Notes: a model not told the origin generated them from the sequence alone. A stretch of DNA of 64,000 nucleotides from Hippopus hippopus (GCA_946811185.2 OX328099.1:67832714-67896713), one strand, 5' to 3'. Positions 1-11,778 are shown, counted from the first letter of the stretch. Numbers and translations are program-made.

Positions 1-579
1 GGTAATGAGTTAAGGTTGCTTTAAAAAAAAAAAAAAGCTATTGTCTAAAGCAAGCAACACTTCTTTTAACAAAATATTTAACACTACTCAAGAAAGGAGT
101 TTTTCCTTTGTCTGCAATGTTATTTTTGTCTCTTTTATTACAGGTACTTTTGGGAGTACCAAATATCAGCTTTTTCAGGAATGCATTTATTCATCACTTT
201 GAAATTTCAGTGACTAATAAAATTAATGTTACCATGTTTGCCGGTAGCACATGTATTACTTACTTCATTTAACCTGACCCAAGTCAACATCTTTTACATG
301 AATTAAAATTCTATATTTACGCTCGGCATCACACGGGGCTGCCTTGGGTTTTGGCTCGAATGGTCACGGAAATATTCCGTACGGTATGCACAAATTGAAT
401 TGCTTACCTTTACCTTCCCATGTATATATAACTTCCTGAATAATTGTTGGAGTTCTATTTATATACTTACTTATACAGGTATATTCTTCATAAAGGTCAG
501 GATCAGGTTAAATGAAGTAGGCAATATATTACAGCCAAACACCAATGTTGTACAATCACCTTAAACTCAAAATATACAG
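1..579. other. Intergenic stretch, nothing recognised
   Basis: No coding exon or repeat from the families in this window is recognisable. A small CpG-bearing patch near 320-390 includes a near-palindrome around CACGGAAATATTCCG. Confidence 0.4.
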
Positions 580-808
580 TTAACCCATTTACCATACAAT
601 CCCAAGTTTTATTGACCTTGAAGAAGATGGCTTTTTAAAACATTGTCGAAAATGGAGAAAATACTGGTAACCAGCATTTTCTCCTTTTCCCACAATGTTT
701 TCTACCATATCAAAGACAGAAATCATCATTTGTGCCATATTTATTTTGTTGTCTGCGATTGCTTTCAATATGGTGAGCCAAAAATGTTGTTGTTTTGTGA
801 TGTGTTAA
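580..808 (-). mobile_element. MITE-A copy
   Basis: TTAA at both ends, short arm on the left, hairpin at 650-690. The left hairpin arm has diverged (CGAAAATGG where the consensus is GGGAAAAGG). Confidence 0.85.
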
Positions 809-967
809 AAAACAGTTGGTTGAAAGGCGATTTAACAGCTGGAAACTGTCCAAGAATTGTCCATCCTAGAATGGACAATATCCTTTAAGATCACATTACA
901 AGTTGCCGTCTGTCTCTGCAATTGCTTTCAGACAACAATCCATGCATACAAAATGTGATGTGAACTC

Positions 968-1195
968 TTAACCCTATACAACACAATCTCCATTTTTAAC
1001 AACCCTGGGAAAGAAGCCTCTTAAAAACGTTGTGGGAAAAGGAGAAAATGCTGGTAGCCAGCATTTTCTCCATTTCCCACAATGTTTGCTACCCTTTCAT
1101 AGACAACTTACAATAGCTGAGCTACATGCAATTTTTCTTTATAATTGCTTTGAAATTAGACGAGTCTAAAATTTTGTGGTTTGGTAAAGAGTTAA
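968..1195 (-). mobile_element. MITE-A copy, full length
   Basis: Both TTAA ends are present. The hairpin centre is GGTAGCC rather than GGTAACC, and the right arm has CTCCATTTCC in place of CTCCTTTTCC. Confidence 0.9.
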
Positions 1196-1531
1196 TTCTC
1201 TGACAGTCTTGCATTGATTGATTCTAAGACAGGCAGAGCTGTTCTACTAGTATGCCTATGCTTTGTTGGACAGTCATGGTGAATCAAAGATCAGACTTTG
1301 TTGGATGTTCAGTCAGATCTTTGATATGCACTGTCCACCACATCACAGCCATCACATTTTGGCTTTGAAATTACGACATTTAGACCTTTCTCTCTGAAAA
1401 AGTTGTCAATTTTGGTTTATTTGGCACCCTAAAGTTCAGTTCAAAATTACTATCCATTAAGTATGACCTTCTTCCACAGCTGTATCAGTTTCATTGTTTT
1501 TTTCTTGACATGAAGTAATTAAGGCAAAAAC

Positions 1532-1795
1532 AAATGGGCCATGCTCTGGGAAAGGGGGGCTCAATGCTTCTCTGTGAAACATTATACCAAGCAAGTTATC
1601 ACATGATTATGCATGTATGAAATCCATTTTGTCTAACAATCATCTGAATCCTGAGGTAGAATGGTCCTCAGACTGTAGAAAATTTTCCAAAAGAAAAATG
1701 CACTGATACTGGTAAGCAGGCTGACCAGGGTAGATACTTTCTGCAAATGCATTAAACCCCCTTTTCAGACAGTATGACCCAAATGATATGGTTGA
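1532..1795 (-). mobile_element. MITE-C copy, diverged
   Basis: It opens GCCATGCTCTGGGAAAG, ends near CATTAAACCCCCTTTTCAG, and keeps the remnant AGCAGGCTGACCAGGG of the inner hairpin. A MITE-A copy follows within 10 bp. Confidence 0.65.
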
Positions 1796-1801
1796 CACAC
1801 T

Positions 1802-2003
1802 TTAACTCTTTACCATACGGCAAAATTTTAGACTTGTCAAAATTCTTTAGCAAACATTACATTAAACCAGACTGAAATGATGGTTTTGTCCTTGAAAGGG
1901 TAGAAAACAATGTGAGAAAAGGTTGGTTACTTCTTTTCTCATGTTATCAAAAGCCATCTTCCTCCAGGTTGGTAAACCTTGGGACTGTGTGGAAAAGAGG
2001 TAA
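1802..2003 (+). mobile_element. MITE-A copy, hairpin partly deleted
   Basis: The left end TTAACTCTTTACCATACGGC is clear. The hairpin keeps only GAGAAAAGG and CTTTTCTC. The right end abuts the next copy and shares its GGTAACCC junction, so the two form a tandem pair. Confidence 0.75.
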
Positions 2004-2225
2004 CCCTTTCCCAAACGACAAATTTTAGACTCTTCCAATCTGAAAAAGTTTGCAGACGACAATGTTAAATTTGATAAAAGTGGGAGAAAGTTCCCCAATA
2101 GAGTAGAAAACATTGTGGGAAAAGGAGAATTGCTCGTTATGAGCAATTTCTCCTTTCTCATAGTGTTTTCAGAAGACTTGTACTGCAGACGCATAAAAAC
2201 ACGGGATTGTGTGGAAAAGAGTTAA
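2000..2225 (+). mobile_element. MITE-A copy with altered hairpin apex
   Basis: Its left end is shared with the preceding copy and it closes at TTAA 2222-2225. The hairpin apex is GAATTGCTC...GAGCAATTTC instead of GAAAATGCTGG...CCAGC, so both arms differ from the consensus in nearly matching ways. Confidence 0.85.
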
Positions 2226-2337
2226 GCTGTGTGAAAGTTACAATGAACACAATTCATACAACTTCTTAATCTTTGAAGTCATATCTTCAAATGCAAATAT
2301 TTCAATTTAAAAGCTGGTTTTGTCAGTATATCTGGAA

Positions 2338-2412
2338 AAGAAGCGGACATTGTAGACTCAAGATCAGTGTGCACATTCTATGCAGTCTGATCTTGTTCTC
2401 CACTATCAACAA
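2338..2412. mobile_element. MITE-B hairpin
   Basis: CAAGATCAGTGTGCAC pairs with GCAGTCTGATCTTG. The outer parts of the element are not recognisable. Confidence 0.6.
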
Positions 2413-2607
2413 CAGCAATTAAGTCTGGGTTCCGTGCCACAACGGATAACATAATAGTATTGTAAAATCTAGCATGTATGACCCATAACTTATATTAATT
2501 ATATTGACTCTTCAAGTGCCAAATATATACTTGATTCCTTTCTATTACTTAAAGAATTACATTCCTCAAAAACTATGAAAAACTTACATCTTACAAGCTT
2601 GACTAAG

Positions 2608-2695
2608 TAAGTGGACGTCACTCATCACAGATCAGACTGCAAGTTCTGTGCTGTCTGCTCTTAACCTCAGCTGTTTGCAAAAGCATCTGTTATCG
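2608..2695. mobile_element. MITE-B hairpin, diverged
   Basis: AGATCAGACTGCAAGTTC is followed by GTGCTGTCTGCTCTTA. The flanks are degenerate. Confidence 0.5.
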
Positions 2696-4130
2696 CCCCT
2701 TGCTCTGAAAGTGTTAAACTTGGATTAATGGAGAGCACACACATACTTACAAGGAAGTACTTTTTGTTCAAATAATCACAAATCAAGTGAAAAATTAAAA
2801 CAGAGCTATAGGTTTGCTACACTGAATGTGAATGGCAATTCAAAAATAACATAGACAAGCCACATTACAAAGCTGTTTAAAATGATATTTTCATGACTAA
2901 TACAGTGGAGCCAAACATTTTCAAAGCTTCCGTCTAAAGTATCTCGGACATCGGTTTGCTGGTTGTCTAGATACACCATGTTATGCTACATTACCAAAGT
3001 GACCATGGTACAGTATAAATTATGTCGCCCAATGTTATCATCATTTTGGAAGACTCACCCTACAGCTTATCCAAATTCTTGACCGTGCACTGTATACAAG
3101 ATCTGTAGCTGTGGATCCATTTCTGGAAAATGATTTTGTACCAATACTTTTCTATCCCAGCCAATATAATTCTGGTTTCATACTTCAATTCCTCTGTTGC
3201 ATTCATCACATTGCTGATGCTACTGATAAGTTTCTTGTCAATTTTTTGCTTTATTCCCAGGCCTATATCATCCTCTACAGATGTTCTTCCCTCTGTAAAT
3301 GTCAGTGCCCCGTGTAGACTAAGGCTCAGCACACCTTTGGCTTAAGCTTTGCTTTTTCCAGCATCTCTCTCATCTCAGAACTTTATCATTAGACATTGCT
3401 CCATGACTTCAGAGAAGTCATGTTTTATCTCTGAAACAAATCTGGTTGCTTTGGTCAATAAACAGTTTTCAAATAGCCCTTGCGAACTGGACGTTGAAAT
3501 TCAACACAAACAATTATGTAAGATTATGCCAAATGTATGAGCAGTTTTACCACGGTATATTAGTAGATATGAGCTCAGTCATGGGATGTAAAAAACTGGA
3601 TGTCGATATTCTGTGGGTTGCGCTGTGTGTCCAAACTTCCGTTGCCATAACAGACATAGTTTTGAGTAAAATGTAAGGTTATCATAACCATATTAATGAA
3701 CTGGAATTAAGTTGCATCTCATCTATAGTTTTTCATAAATTTCAATCAAGCCCAAGTATAACTATCAGAAATGTCTATATATTTTTTGAATGGCCCTCGT
3801 ATATCATAGCCTTTCATGTTTTTAGGACATCAGTAAACCCAAAGGGTAATTCAAATGAGGGTCTATAAAGAGGGAATCCAGACTGCAATTAATCGTTTTT
3901 CATTGGTTGACCTTGGTGACCCTATTCCAGTATTAATCCAAATTAACCCTTACAAACTAATGCCCTTTTTATGGAGATGACTCAGTAGTCCTTGAGGAAT
4001 TGGTCTGAGGGACATCCCAAGCTGTTTGCAACAGTATATCAGTCCAATAAAGGAGATAGCTAACTCTGCCATGTCTTTCCTGGTTGTAATGAGTACCAGG
4101 CTTGGTCTATGGAATGCTTGCACAAGCATA
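2696..4130. other. Intergenic stretch with one unassigned ORF
   Basis: No repeat family or known domain is recognised. A minus-strand open frame (3060-3332) is rich in charged residues and follows a TTTACAG acceptor-like string, but it matches no family I know and is not called as a gene. Confidence 0.3.
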
Positions 4131-4455
4131 CTTCCACTGACCAAAGCCCTCAGTCGGTAGCGTGCAGGACTTGAGAACACGGGGTACAGGGCTCGATCCC
4201 TGGCTACGACCCCTGGCTCGGCCAATTTCTTTCCGAGGATTGATGATAGCAATTGCCACAGGATTCATTCCTCTCTCACCTCTGACCATTGTTTCGACGA
4301 TGATTATGTGGGAAAGCAGCTAGTGGCTTGGAAAGAAAACTGTGCAGAGTACTGGTAAAAGAGACTCCAGGAAAGCATGGATAGGTGCACTGGCCGCTGC
4401 GATATAACTGAAATAATGTTGAAAACGGCGTTAAACACCATACAATCAATCATTC
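4131..4455 (+). mobile_element. SINE-E, near full length
   Basis: A tRNA-like head holds an A-box-like GTCGGTAGCGTGC (from about 4153) and a B-box-like GGCTCGATCCC (4190-4200). The body has GGAAAGAAAACTGTGCAGAG, and the 3' end GGCGTTAAACACCATACAAT runs into CAATCAATCATTC. This layout is typical of an RNA polymerase III-transcribed SINE mobilised by a partner LINE. Confidence 0.8.
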
Positions 4456-4693
4456 AATCAACTGACCAAAGCCACCAAATGGTATCAAACTATCAATCCA
4501 AGACTGTGATCATGGACCCACAAAGGGCCTATGGTCTTTAGGGTCATTGACAAACACAATATTGCAACCTACTTGTAACTTGTATAGAGTCTTTCACTTG
4601 ACCTTGAGTGGAAATTGCATGAACTTTTGACTTATCTTTGTAACTGCCAATGCACTGATTTTAATTGTATGTACAGTTTGCAAGAATCTAAAC

Positions 4694-4795
4694 TCTATCA
4701 ACTCTTTACCAAACAACAAAATTTTAAACTAGTCCAAATTGAAACCATTTGCAGATGACCCATGCTCTGTGAAAAGGCGAATTAATGTAGTCAAA
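4694..4795 (+). mobile_element. MITE-A long-arm fragment fused to a MITE-C end
   Basis: CTCTTTACCAAACAACAAAA through GCAGATGAC is MITE-A. It switches without a gap to CCATGCTCTGTGAAAAGGC, a MITE-C terminus, so this is a chimeric junction of two truncated elements. Confidence 0.65.
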
Positions 4796-5109
4796 CTTCG
4801 GTAGCTTGAACACCTTTTGGACTGGGTAATTTGTTCGAAATATTGATAGTTTGATGGATCCATATTTCAGAGAAATTGCAAAGTGGTCGGTGATTGAGTT
4901 ACATGTAATCTCAACACATTTTTATAGTTTCTGTATTTGGAAATACCATGCAGAACAAACTACATACCTTTGTCATTATGAAATATGATTGCTGTAATAT
5001 GTGTTTCGAAGTTACAAGTATTGGGCTGTAAGAGTGTTCCGAGGTTGAACAATATGAATTATAACCAGATTTTGCCGGGTCTGAGGTTGTGGTTTGAGCT
5101 TTCTGTATT

Positions 5110-5225
5110 TGCAAAAAGTATCAACCAAGGTCAGCCTGCGCAGTCCCCGCAGGCTGAGCTGGGTCAAACCTTTTTGCTATTTGTCAATTTTCCCAAAATT
5201 GGTGCAAAACCTCAGCTACCACTTG
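5110..5225. mobile_element. MITE-C inner-hairpin fragment
   Basis: AAGGTCAGCCTGCGCAGTCC is followed by CGCAGGCTGAGCTGGG, the inner hairpin of family C. Neither terminus is present. Confidence 0.6.
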
Positions 5226-5485
5226 TTTTTTTATCAAAGCCGATACTGAAGCTCAGCTGCAGTTGCTTTTTCAGTCAAAATTGTATGTGAAAAAAGCAGT
5301 ATGACTGATTAAAAATCTCTCTGTTAAGGGCTACCAGTCTTTGCAGTATTGGTTTCCCTTTTCAAAGTTTACAACCCAACCAAGTTTGAAAGAAATATCT
5401 TCAGTAATGACAGACATTATGAAAGTGTCTACAGGGCTATGGCAATACCTTGCCTTTCTCTTCAAAAAGAGCCAAGCTAAAATAC
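5226..5485 (+). repeat. Family D repeat, 5' part diverged
   Basis: CTCAGCTGCAGTTGCTTTT, AAGTTTGAAAGAAATATCTT and the terminus GAGCCAAGCTAAAA appear in family order. It has no inverted termini and no tRNA-like boxes. Confidence 0.65.
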
Positions 5486-5703
5486 AAGAATATCTTTGAA
5501 ACAGCAACATAAGTCCATGACCATTTGAAGATCAGTAATTATCTGTTAAACTACAACAAAACATTACTATTTTTCTTGATCTGTTCCGGCTGGATTAGCG
5601 TCTCACTAATGCTATGATCATAAACATTTGCTTTTGTTTAAAATTTAGCACACTTTGTACACTGAAGAGGATTCTGGTTTTTAATGTGTATCATCATTAA
5701 AAG

Positions 5704-5933
5704 TTAACTCTTTACCAAACAACAAAATTTTAGACCTCTCTAAATTGAAAACATTTTGCAGATGACAAATTAAAGCGGAGTCAAATTATGAAATTTGTCT
5801 TTCAGTCGGTAGCAAACATCCTGGGAAAAAGCGAAAATGCTGTTTTTTAACATTCTCTCCTTTTCCCATGATGTTTTGAAAAGCCTTTTACTGGAAAATA
5901 GGTAAAACTTGGAATTGTTTGGTATAGGCTTAA
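5704..5933 (+). mobile_element. MITE-A copy, full length
   Basis: TTAA ends are intact. The hairpin is weakened at the apex (GCTGTTTTTTAAC) and the right arm reads CATGATG instead of CACAATG. Confidence 0.85.
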
Positions 5934-6242
5934 ATTCTATATACAGCAAAATTCCAACCATGATGCCAAGAAATGGTTGCATTTTGCAGTGATATATAAT
6001 GCAGTTGGCAATTAAAAGTTGTGTTGCTAGGGGAAAAGTCTACAACATCATGTAATTGAGATAATTAGGTTTAGAATATTTGTTTTTCCACCAAATTATA
6101 GCACAGAGACTAGAGGGATGCAAAAGCTGGAATCTAAATTGGCATAGAAATATGCCTTTGAAGATGATTTGCAAAACCATAGACAAAAAAATTCTAACAT
6201 CTAGGATGGCATTTCACAACTTTTAGATTTCTTTTTAACAAA

Positions 6243-6287
6243 GCAGATCAAGGACAGACTGTGCAGAATATATAGTCTGATCTTTAA
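6243..6287. mobile_element. MITE-B left half, interrupted by MITE-A
   Basis: GCAGATCAAGGACAGACTG and TAGTCTGATCTT form the hairpin. A MITE-A copy starts at the last TTAA, and CATCTTCACTATTC after that copy may be the remainder of this element. Confidence 0.45.
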
Positions 6288-6505
6288 CCCTTTACTGAAC
6301 AACCATGAGTTTTAAAAGGCTTGAGACAGAGGGTGTTTCAAAACATTCGTGAAAAAGGAGAACATGCTGGTGACCAACATTTTGTCATTTTCCTAAAATG
6401 TTTTTCTACTCTTTCAGACAAATTCTTCCATTTGAGCCAGATTTCATTTATCTTGAAATGTTATCAATATGGAATTCAAAATTATGTTGTACAGTAAAGA
6501 GTTCA
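6284..6505 (-). mobile_element. MITE-A copy
   Basis: Left TTAA is intact; the right end has decayed to TTCA. Hairpin arms differ (GTGAAAAAGGAG versus CATTTTCCTAA). Confidence 0.75.
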
Positions 6506-6561
6506 TCTTCACTATTCTCTGTACCAGATCTTATACTGGAATAAAATTGCTCAAAACTGCT

Positions 6562-6717
6562 TAAGGTCTACAGCCCCTAACTCTCATATGAAAAGACAGA
6601 AGCTGCTGAGATTGGCCGAATAGCCTTTACGAAAACGTCGATGCTACACAATTTTTACCGATGAGTTAGTGAGTCTATGGCCCCTAACTCTAATATTAAA
6701 AAACTGAAGCTGCCGAG
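6562..6717 (+). repeat. 107-bp satellite, about 1.5 units
   Basis: TCTACAGCCCCTAACTC at 6567 recurs as TCTATGGCCCCTAACTC exactly 107 bp later. The second unit is cut by a SINE. The array begins at TTAAGGTCTAC, like the second array near 20.6 kb. Confidence 0.8.
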
Positions 6718-6935
6718 ATTGGCATATGTTTTCTGGCTTTCTCACACCAGTACACAGACACAACTTTCTTTCCAAGTCACTGACTACTATCTCACATGCA
6801 TCAGAGGTGAGAGACAAAAAATCGCAGGAAAGAAAGTTTGCCTCAACCGGGTATGGAATTTACAACCACCAGGTCACAAGTCAGATACACTAATCACTGA
6901 GCTACACGGGTGTGCAGGATAAGGCTTAAACTTCG
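6718..6935 (-). mobile_element. SINE-E, 3' end truncated
   Basis: Read on the minus strand, the head has TAGCTCAGTGATTAGTG (A-box-like) and AACCGTGTA-type remnants, and the body has CTTGGAAAGAAAGTTGTGTC. It interrupts the 107-bp satellite at its left side. Confidence 0.7.
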
Positions 6936-8355
6936 CGCACTGTCTCACAACGAATGACATTAATTTTATTTGACTGGCTACAATAGAACAGGAGTCATAC
7001 TGTAAAGCTTTTCTAAAGCCACTGAATAACAGTCGTTTGTGACCTTGAATGTGGCATGGGTGGAACAATTGTTCAAGTATCATATTTTCATTGTCAACAT
7101 TATTGGTTGACAAGATTAAAGCGAGACTACTTATTCTCTGAACATATAGTAAAACCTTGGTAATTCGTAGCACAAGGGATGGCAGTTTTTTATACAAACT
7201 AAACATAGTACCAACCAAACATTGTTTTCGGTGCCGGATATGGAAATAGACAATCGGATTTATGTAGTATGTTATGACGCAACCCTAAACTCATGGAGTT
7301 ACAGTCCGATCAAGAAAATTGTCAAATTGTACCTGAGTATCTATAGAATCGATTCCAAAATCATTTTTAAATTTCCTCATTTAGTTTGCATCATAAACAA
7401 AAAACACCATTCACTCAGAAAGCATATCATTTGTTTATCCGAAGTCGGATATTTAAAGGAATTTTGGGATTGTTAATTGTTGTTTTGATCGATTATTTGA
7501 CGTTACAAACCAATCAATGTCTTTAATTACATTTGCAGTTCAAAACTGATTTGTACCATCAACATCATCAATCAACAGGTGTGAAAATCAGGGTTGGTCG
7601 CTAGTTTTCACACCTTAGTAAGTTTGCAAAGCAGATTAATTTACATTGTTCTAAAGGTAGGAATTTGTGCTTAAAAAATTCTTTCGGGGGCATGAAATAT
7701 ACTACAAACTATGAAACACCAATGTGCGAAGTATCTGGAGGAATTTAACAATGATAAAGAAGGATAGATATTGGGACCTAAGAAAGTATACGAACCAATA
7801 CATAGCTGCGAACATGCAAACCAACGAGATTCTACTGTACTTTGGTAGGGCACATCTTCAACACTGCCTACTTGTCTATAAATAATGTTACAATATCCTA
7901 CCTGACCCTGGTAAAAAACATGTATAGCAAGTCTTCCCTGAAACAAATGAAAAGTGTGGCAAAGCATGATTACTCTCACTTCAATAATGCCAGACTAACC
8001 TATTATTGACAAATGGATTGAAGACCCCAATATTGTATTGTATTATATACCTGAAAAATTTACGGCTCAAATACATGTGTCACACAGGGAAAAAATATCA
8101 CACATGACAGAAAAAAATTTGTATCCACACACTGTGAATTACAATTCCAAATATGGTATGATGACATACAGTATATGTATTTATTCGTTTGCAAGTTGAT
8201 TGGTCAAAATTTTATGCCGATATACTCATCCACCATTCATGAACATGAAGTTACTAGCTACTAGACCATTATTTATTTTGTTTATTGTTTTCGAGTAAAA
8301 TGTTAATAATTTGCAATATTTTGTCATTGAAAAGGTATAAGTATATAATAAAAGG
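6936..8355. other. Intergenic stretch, nothing recognised
   Basis: No repeats of the main families and no exon with convincing splice borders. Open frames at 7222-7476 (+) and 7671-7979 (-) match no known family. Confidence 0.4.
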
Positions 8356-8520
8356 AATATTATACTATAGTAACTTTCCTGGCACTAGTATTTGCATCTC
8401 GCTGCGCAAGAAAATATTGATATCTCGCTCAACCTTCGGTCTCACGCGATATCAAATTTTCTCAAGCTGCTCAAATCAAATGAAAGCACCGGCAAAGTCA
8501 CTGGAGTATGATATTCTGTA
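8356..8520. mobile_element. Foldback element, imperfect arms of about 80 bp
   Basis: The left half (GGAATATTATACTATAG through TTGATATCTCGCTCAACC) pairs imperfectly with the right half (GGTCTCACGCGATATCAA through GGAGTATGATATTCTGT) around a 3-nt TTC loop. Likely a non-autonomous DNA-transposon relic. Confidence 0.7.
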
Positions 8521-9103
8521 TGTATTTTTTATGTAGATGATGGCAGATGTTTCAAACTTAAGATTCAAGGTACTGCATGTAGCAAACCATGGTGTGTGGC
8601 AACAGTGTCAGTCTGGTTGGTGGTCTATAATTGTATAATCTGTATGCGGCCACCTCTAGATGGCCACAGACAGACCATCTAAAGACTGTTGAAGCCATTG
8701 AGGTTCCTTGCCATGACCATGGTACTAAAATATGATAAGCTCTGTAAGTTAGAGTGCTATGTCCTCTGTGTATCATAACTTCAACAGTTATACGGCAGCT
8801 GCAGGTTGGTTTCTTTAAAAGAAAGCCACTACCACTAATCTGAAGAGTGTGTGGTTAATTTTCTTGATTTATGCTTTAAGTCACTTTTATCAGTATTTTA
8901 GCCTTATCTCAGCTTGCTTACTCATGTCTTTCCCTTTTTTTCATCAGTACAGGCCCTGCAGTGTCTTTTCCAAAGGTACTCAAATTTTTCCAAGGTTGTC
9001 AGCATAGATCAAACCAGAACTGTCTAGTTATAAATTTAATGCTTCATCCACTAAGCCATAGAAAACCCCTTCCAGGCTTTTCGGGAGATTCACCGTCATT
9101 GCA
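8521..9103. other. Intergenic stretch, nothing recognised
   Basis: No repeat family, exon or RNA gene recognised. Confidence 0.4.
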
Positions 9104-9202
9104 TTATCCCTTTACCGACCATGCCATATTTTACTAGCACTGAACAAGATGGCTTTTGAAAACATTGTTGGGACAGGAGAAAATGCTGGTGACCATAGTA
9201 AT
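9104..9202 (-). mobile_element. MITE-A left half
   Basis: The short arm and the left hairpin arm (GGGACAGGAGAAAATGCTGG) are present; sequence beyond the apex is unrelated. Confidence 0.65.
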
Positions 9203-9509
9203 GTTCTTTGTAGCTTTCCTCCTCAGGGATTGTTTTGTACATAGTTAATAGGAATTCTACATAGAAGCCTATCAGAACCATCAGAGCAACCTATATTATG
9301 AGAATTATTAAAGCCTCAAGAGAGTTGGGCAATTCAAGCTGTGGTGTGTATTATAATAACTCTACTTATTATGCAGTCATTACCAGCTTGTAAAATAGCA
9401 TCAATGTATTTCTCAATCATTGCTGGAATGTCAAAATAAACAACTGAGTGCATGTGTAAAACATCAAGGAAAATTAATGGGCCCCTTCCTCTTTTTTCCC
9501 CCCACAAAG

Positions 9510-9677
9510 GTGTGGAGGCTGGTAACCAGCATTTTCTACCCCGTCTTTTCTACCTCTCGTGAAACAAGTTCTTCCTTTCTGAGACAAATTCCATGGTTTA
9601 AGGTAGATTTAAACTTTCGTCTGAAAATGCTTTCAATTTGGACAAGTCTAAATTCTACTTGTCTGATAAACAGTTAA
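9510..9677 (-). mobile_element. MITE-A right half
   Basis: GGAGGCTGGTAACCAGC is the apex. The long arm follows to TTAA 9674-9677. The left hairpin arm is lost apart from the apex. Confidence 0.7.
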
Positions 9678-9713
9678 ATGTTTCACTTTAAATTGTTTCT
9701 GCAATATTTTGTC

Positions 9714-10165
9714 TAATTCGTTACCAAAAGACAAAATTCTGGACTGGTCCGAATTCAAAGCACTTGCAAATGACAAATTAAATGTGACTCAAATGATCAC
9801 ATTTGTATTAACGAGGATAGACGACGTTGTTGGAAAAGAAGAAAATGCTGGTAACCAGCATTTTCTTCTTTTCCCACAGTGTTTTAACCCTTTACCACAC
9901 AATTCTGACTTTAAACGACCCTGAGAAAGAAAGCTTTTGAAAACAGTGTGGGAAAAGGAGAAAATGCTAGTAACCAGCATTTTCTCCTTTTCCCACAATG
10001 TTTTCTCCCCTTACCAAATCAATTTCTATTTTTGATTCCCGTTTATTTTGTCGTCTGCAAATGCTTTCAATTTGGACTAGTCTAGAATTTTGTTGTCTGC
10101 TAAAGAGTTAAAAAGCCTTTCTTCTCATGGTTGTAAAAACTCGGCACTGTGTGGTAAAGAGTTAA
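9714..10165 (+). mobile_element. MITE-A copy split by another MITE-A
   Basis: Long arm and hairpin lie at 9714-9883 and the short-arm remainder (AAAGCCTTTCTTCTC to TTAA) at 10112-10165. The two parts are separated by a complete MITE-A flanked by TTAA on both sides. Both hairpin arms carry GAAGAA/TTCTTC instead of GGAGAA/TTCTCC. Confidence 0.9.
9884..10111 (-). mobile_element. MITE-A nested inside MITE-A
   Basis: Complete copy sitting at a TTAA just after the host copy's hairpin. The TTAA is duplicated at 9884-9887 and 10108-10111. This is the clearest evidence in the window for TTAA target duplication. Confidence 0.93.
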
Positions 10166-10167
10166 AA

Positions 10168-10400
10168 TAAGCCTTTAGAGTAAAAGGTTGTTGTATCACG
10201 AAGCAAGATATTTTTTCAACCTTCAACAAACCAAAAGAAAAGACACAAAAGGACAAGCTTTTGAAGGAAATAAAATTTTCAACAATCTAGAAGAATTTGT
10301 GAAAGAAGGATCATTATTGCTCGTGACGAGCAAAATTCAATGCTTAATTTCTCACCAAGTTTTCAAAAGCTTTCCACTGCAGGATCCAACTAGTATATTA
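10168..10400 (+). mobile_element. Possible ancient MITE-A relic
   Basis: Only TTGCTCGTGACGAGC (a short hairpin) and TTTTCAAAAGCTTTCC recall family A. Termini are not visible. Confidence 0.3.
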
Positions 10401-10405
10401 ATTGG

Positions 10406-10624
10406 TTAACCCTTTGCAGAATGACAAAATTTTACTCTGGTCCAAATGGAAAGCATTTGCAGACAATATATTAAATCTTGCTCATATGATGGTACTTACC
10501 TTTAAAATGGCAGAAAACATTGTGGCAAATGGAGAAAATACCAGCATTTTCTCCTTCCTAATATGCTTTCAAATGCTTTCTTCCTCAGGGTCATGAAACA
10601 CAGTTTTTTTCAGTATAGGGTTAT
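10406..10624 (+). mobile_element. MITE-A copy, apex deleted
   Basis: The long arm is well kept. The hairpin apex is shortened to GAAAATACCAGCATTTTC. The right end has decayed to TTAT. Confidence 0.8.
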
Positions 10625-11010
10625 GAAAAAACCTCATCTTTTACAATGAATCTTCGTGTCTATTATGGTGCATCTGTTTGTCTGACCTATGTATTGATAG
10701 ATAAAAGATATATAACCGAGACAGAATAATATCATGGTGCAATGGTAATTACTTTGGTAGTGCAATGCAGTTATGTAAAGGCCAAGGCAGTTCTGCCAAT
10801 ATTGGACCTCTTTTTTATTGGACATCATCTTGCATCTTGATTTATACTCAGAATGTCTCTGAGAATTACACCTAAAGCCATGGGGAGAGAAAATTCCTAT
10901 TTCAGCCTTCTTGAAGTGGTTAATTTGGTGTGAAATAAAACATGATAACCTTAAGCTCTGTCTAGAAATCACGATCATCTCATCACCTCCTGCAGACAGC
11001 TTTGTTAGTC
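10625..11010. other. Intergenic stretch, nothing recognised
   Basis: A minus-strand frame contains YIGQTNR, which recalls GIY-YIG nucleases, but the context is too short and degenerate to call. Confidence 0.3.
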
Positions 11011-11233
11011 TTAACTCTTAACCAGACGACAAAATTTTAGTCTAGTCAAATTTGAAAGCATTTCCAGATGACAAAATAAATGTGACTCAAAAATTGAAAT
11101 TTGTGTTGGGAAGGATAGAAAACATTATGGGAAATGGAGAAATTCTGAAACATTTTCTCCTTTTCCCAAAATGTTTTCGAAAGGCTACAGTTTCAGGGAC
11201 ATGAAAATTCGGGACTGTGTGGTAAAAGGTTAA
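11011..11233 (+). mobile_element. MITE-A copy, full length
   Basis: Both TTAA ends are present. The apex is eroded (AAATTCTGAAACATTT). Confidence 0.85.
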
Positions 11234-11778
11234 ACAAAAGACCACTTATGACTAAGTAGCAATGAAAAAAATGGTAATCATAAGTGTCTCCTCCTTTTGC
11301 TACGATGTCCTCACATGGATGACACCTCTAAGGTGCCTTTTTACTGAAACAAATTGACCCTGCATTATGCCAGTGCACAAAGATATTTTGGACTTTGCTG
11401 GTATACACAGATTATTGTAAGCTAATCATTTTAGATTTGTTTCCAGTTTGTTGAAAAAGGTTTGTGTATGTTGTTTTTCACTCTGTGCATGGAAATTTTT
11501 TGTATTAATGCAACAAAGTGTGTCAAAAAACAACCCATACACAGCAGGGTCATTTGATCAACGTCATGTGGTATTTTGTTGTCTGCAGAAAAAACAACAG
11601 TTTGATACAAGTGGCATTCAACCTATCAAATTCTGCAATGTCCTTTGTATGAATCAATCTACAGTGCAAGCAGAGTGTATGCACAAGATATCAAACATTG
11701 TGGAGAGATTATTGGTATTTGTTTTGCATTTGGTCTCGTTCATTAGAATGCAATGACACTATACTATCTTAACTTCTA
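11234..11778. other. Intergenic stretch, nothing recognised
   Basis: No supported exon or repeat. A plus-strand frame at 11448-11756 has no recognisable domain. Confidence 0.35.

Noticed and set aside
10634..10978. GIY-YIG-like string YIGQTNR suggesting a Penelope-type or other endonuclease relic
   Set aside because: Only a handful of residues fit; no reverse-transcriptase motif or continuous frame around it.
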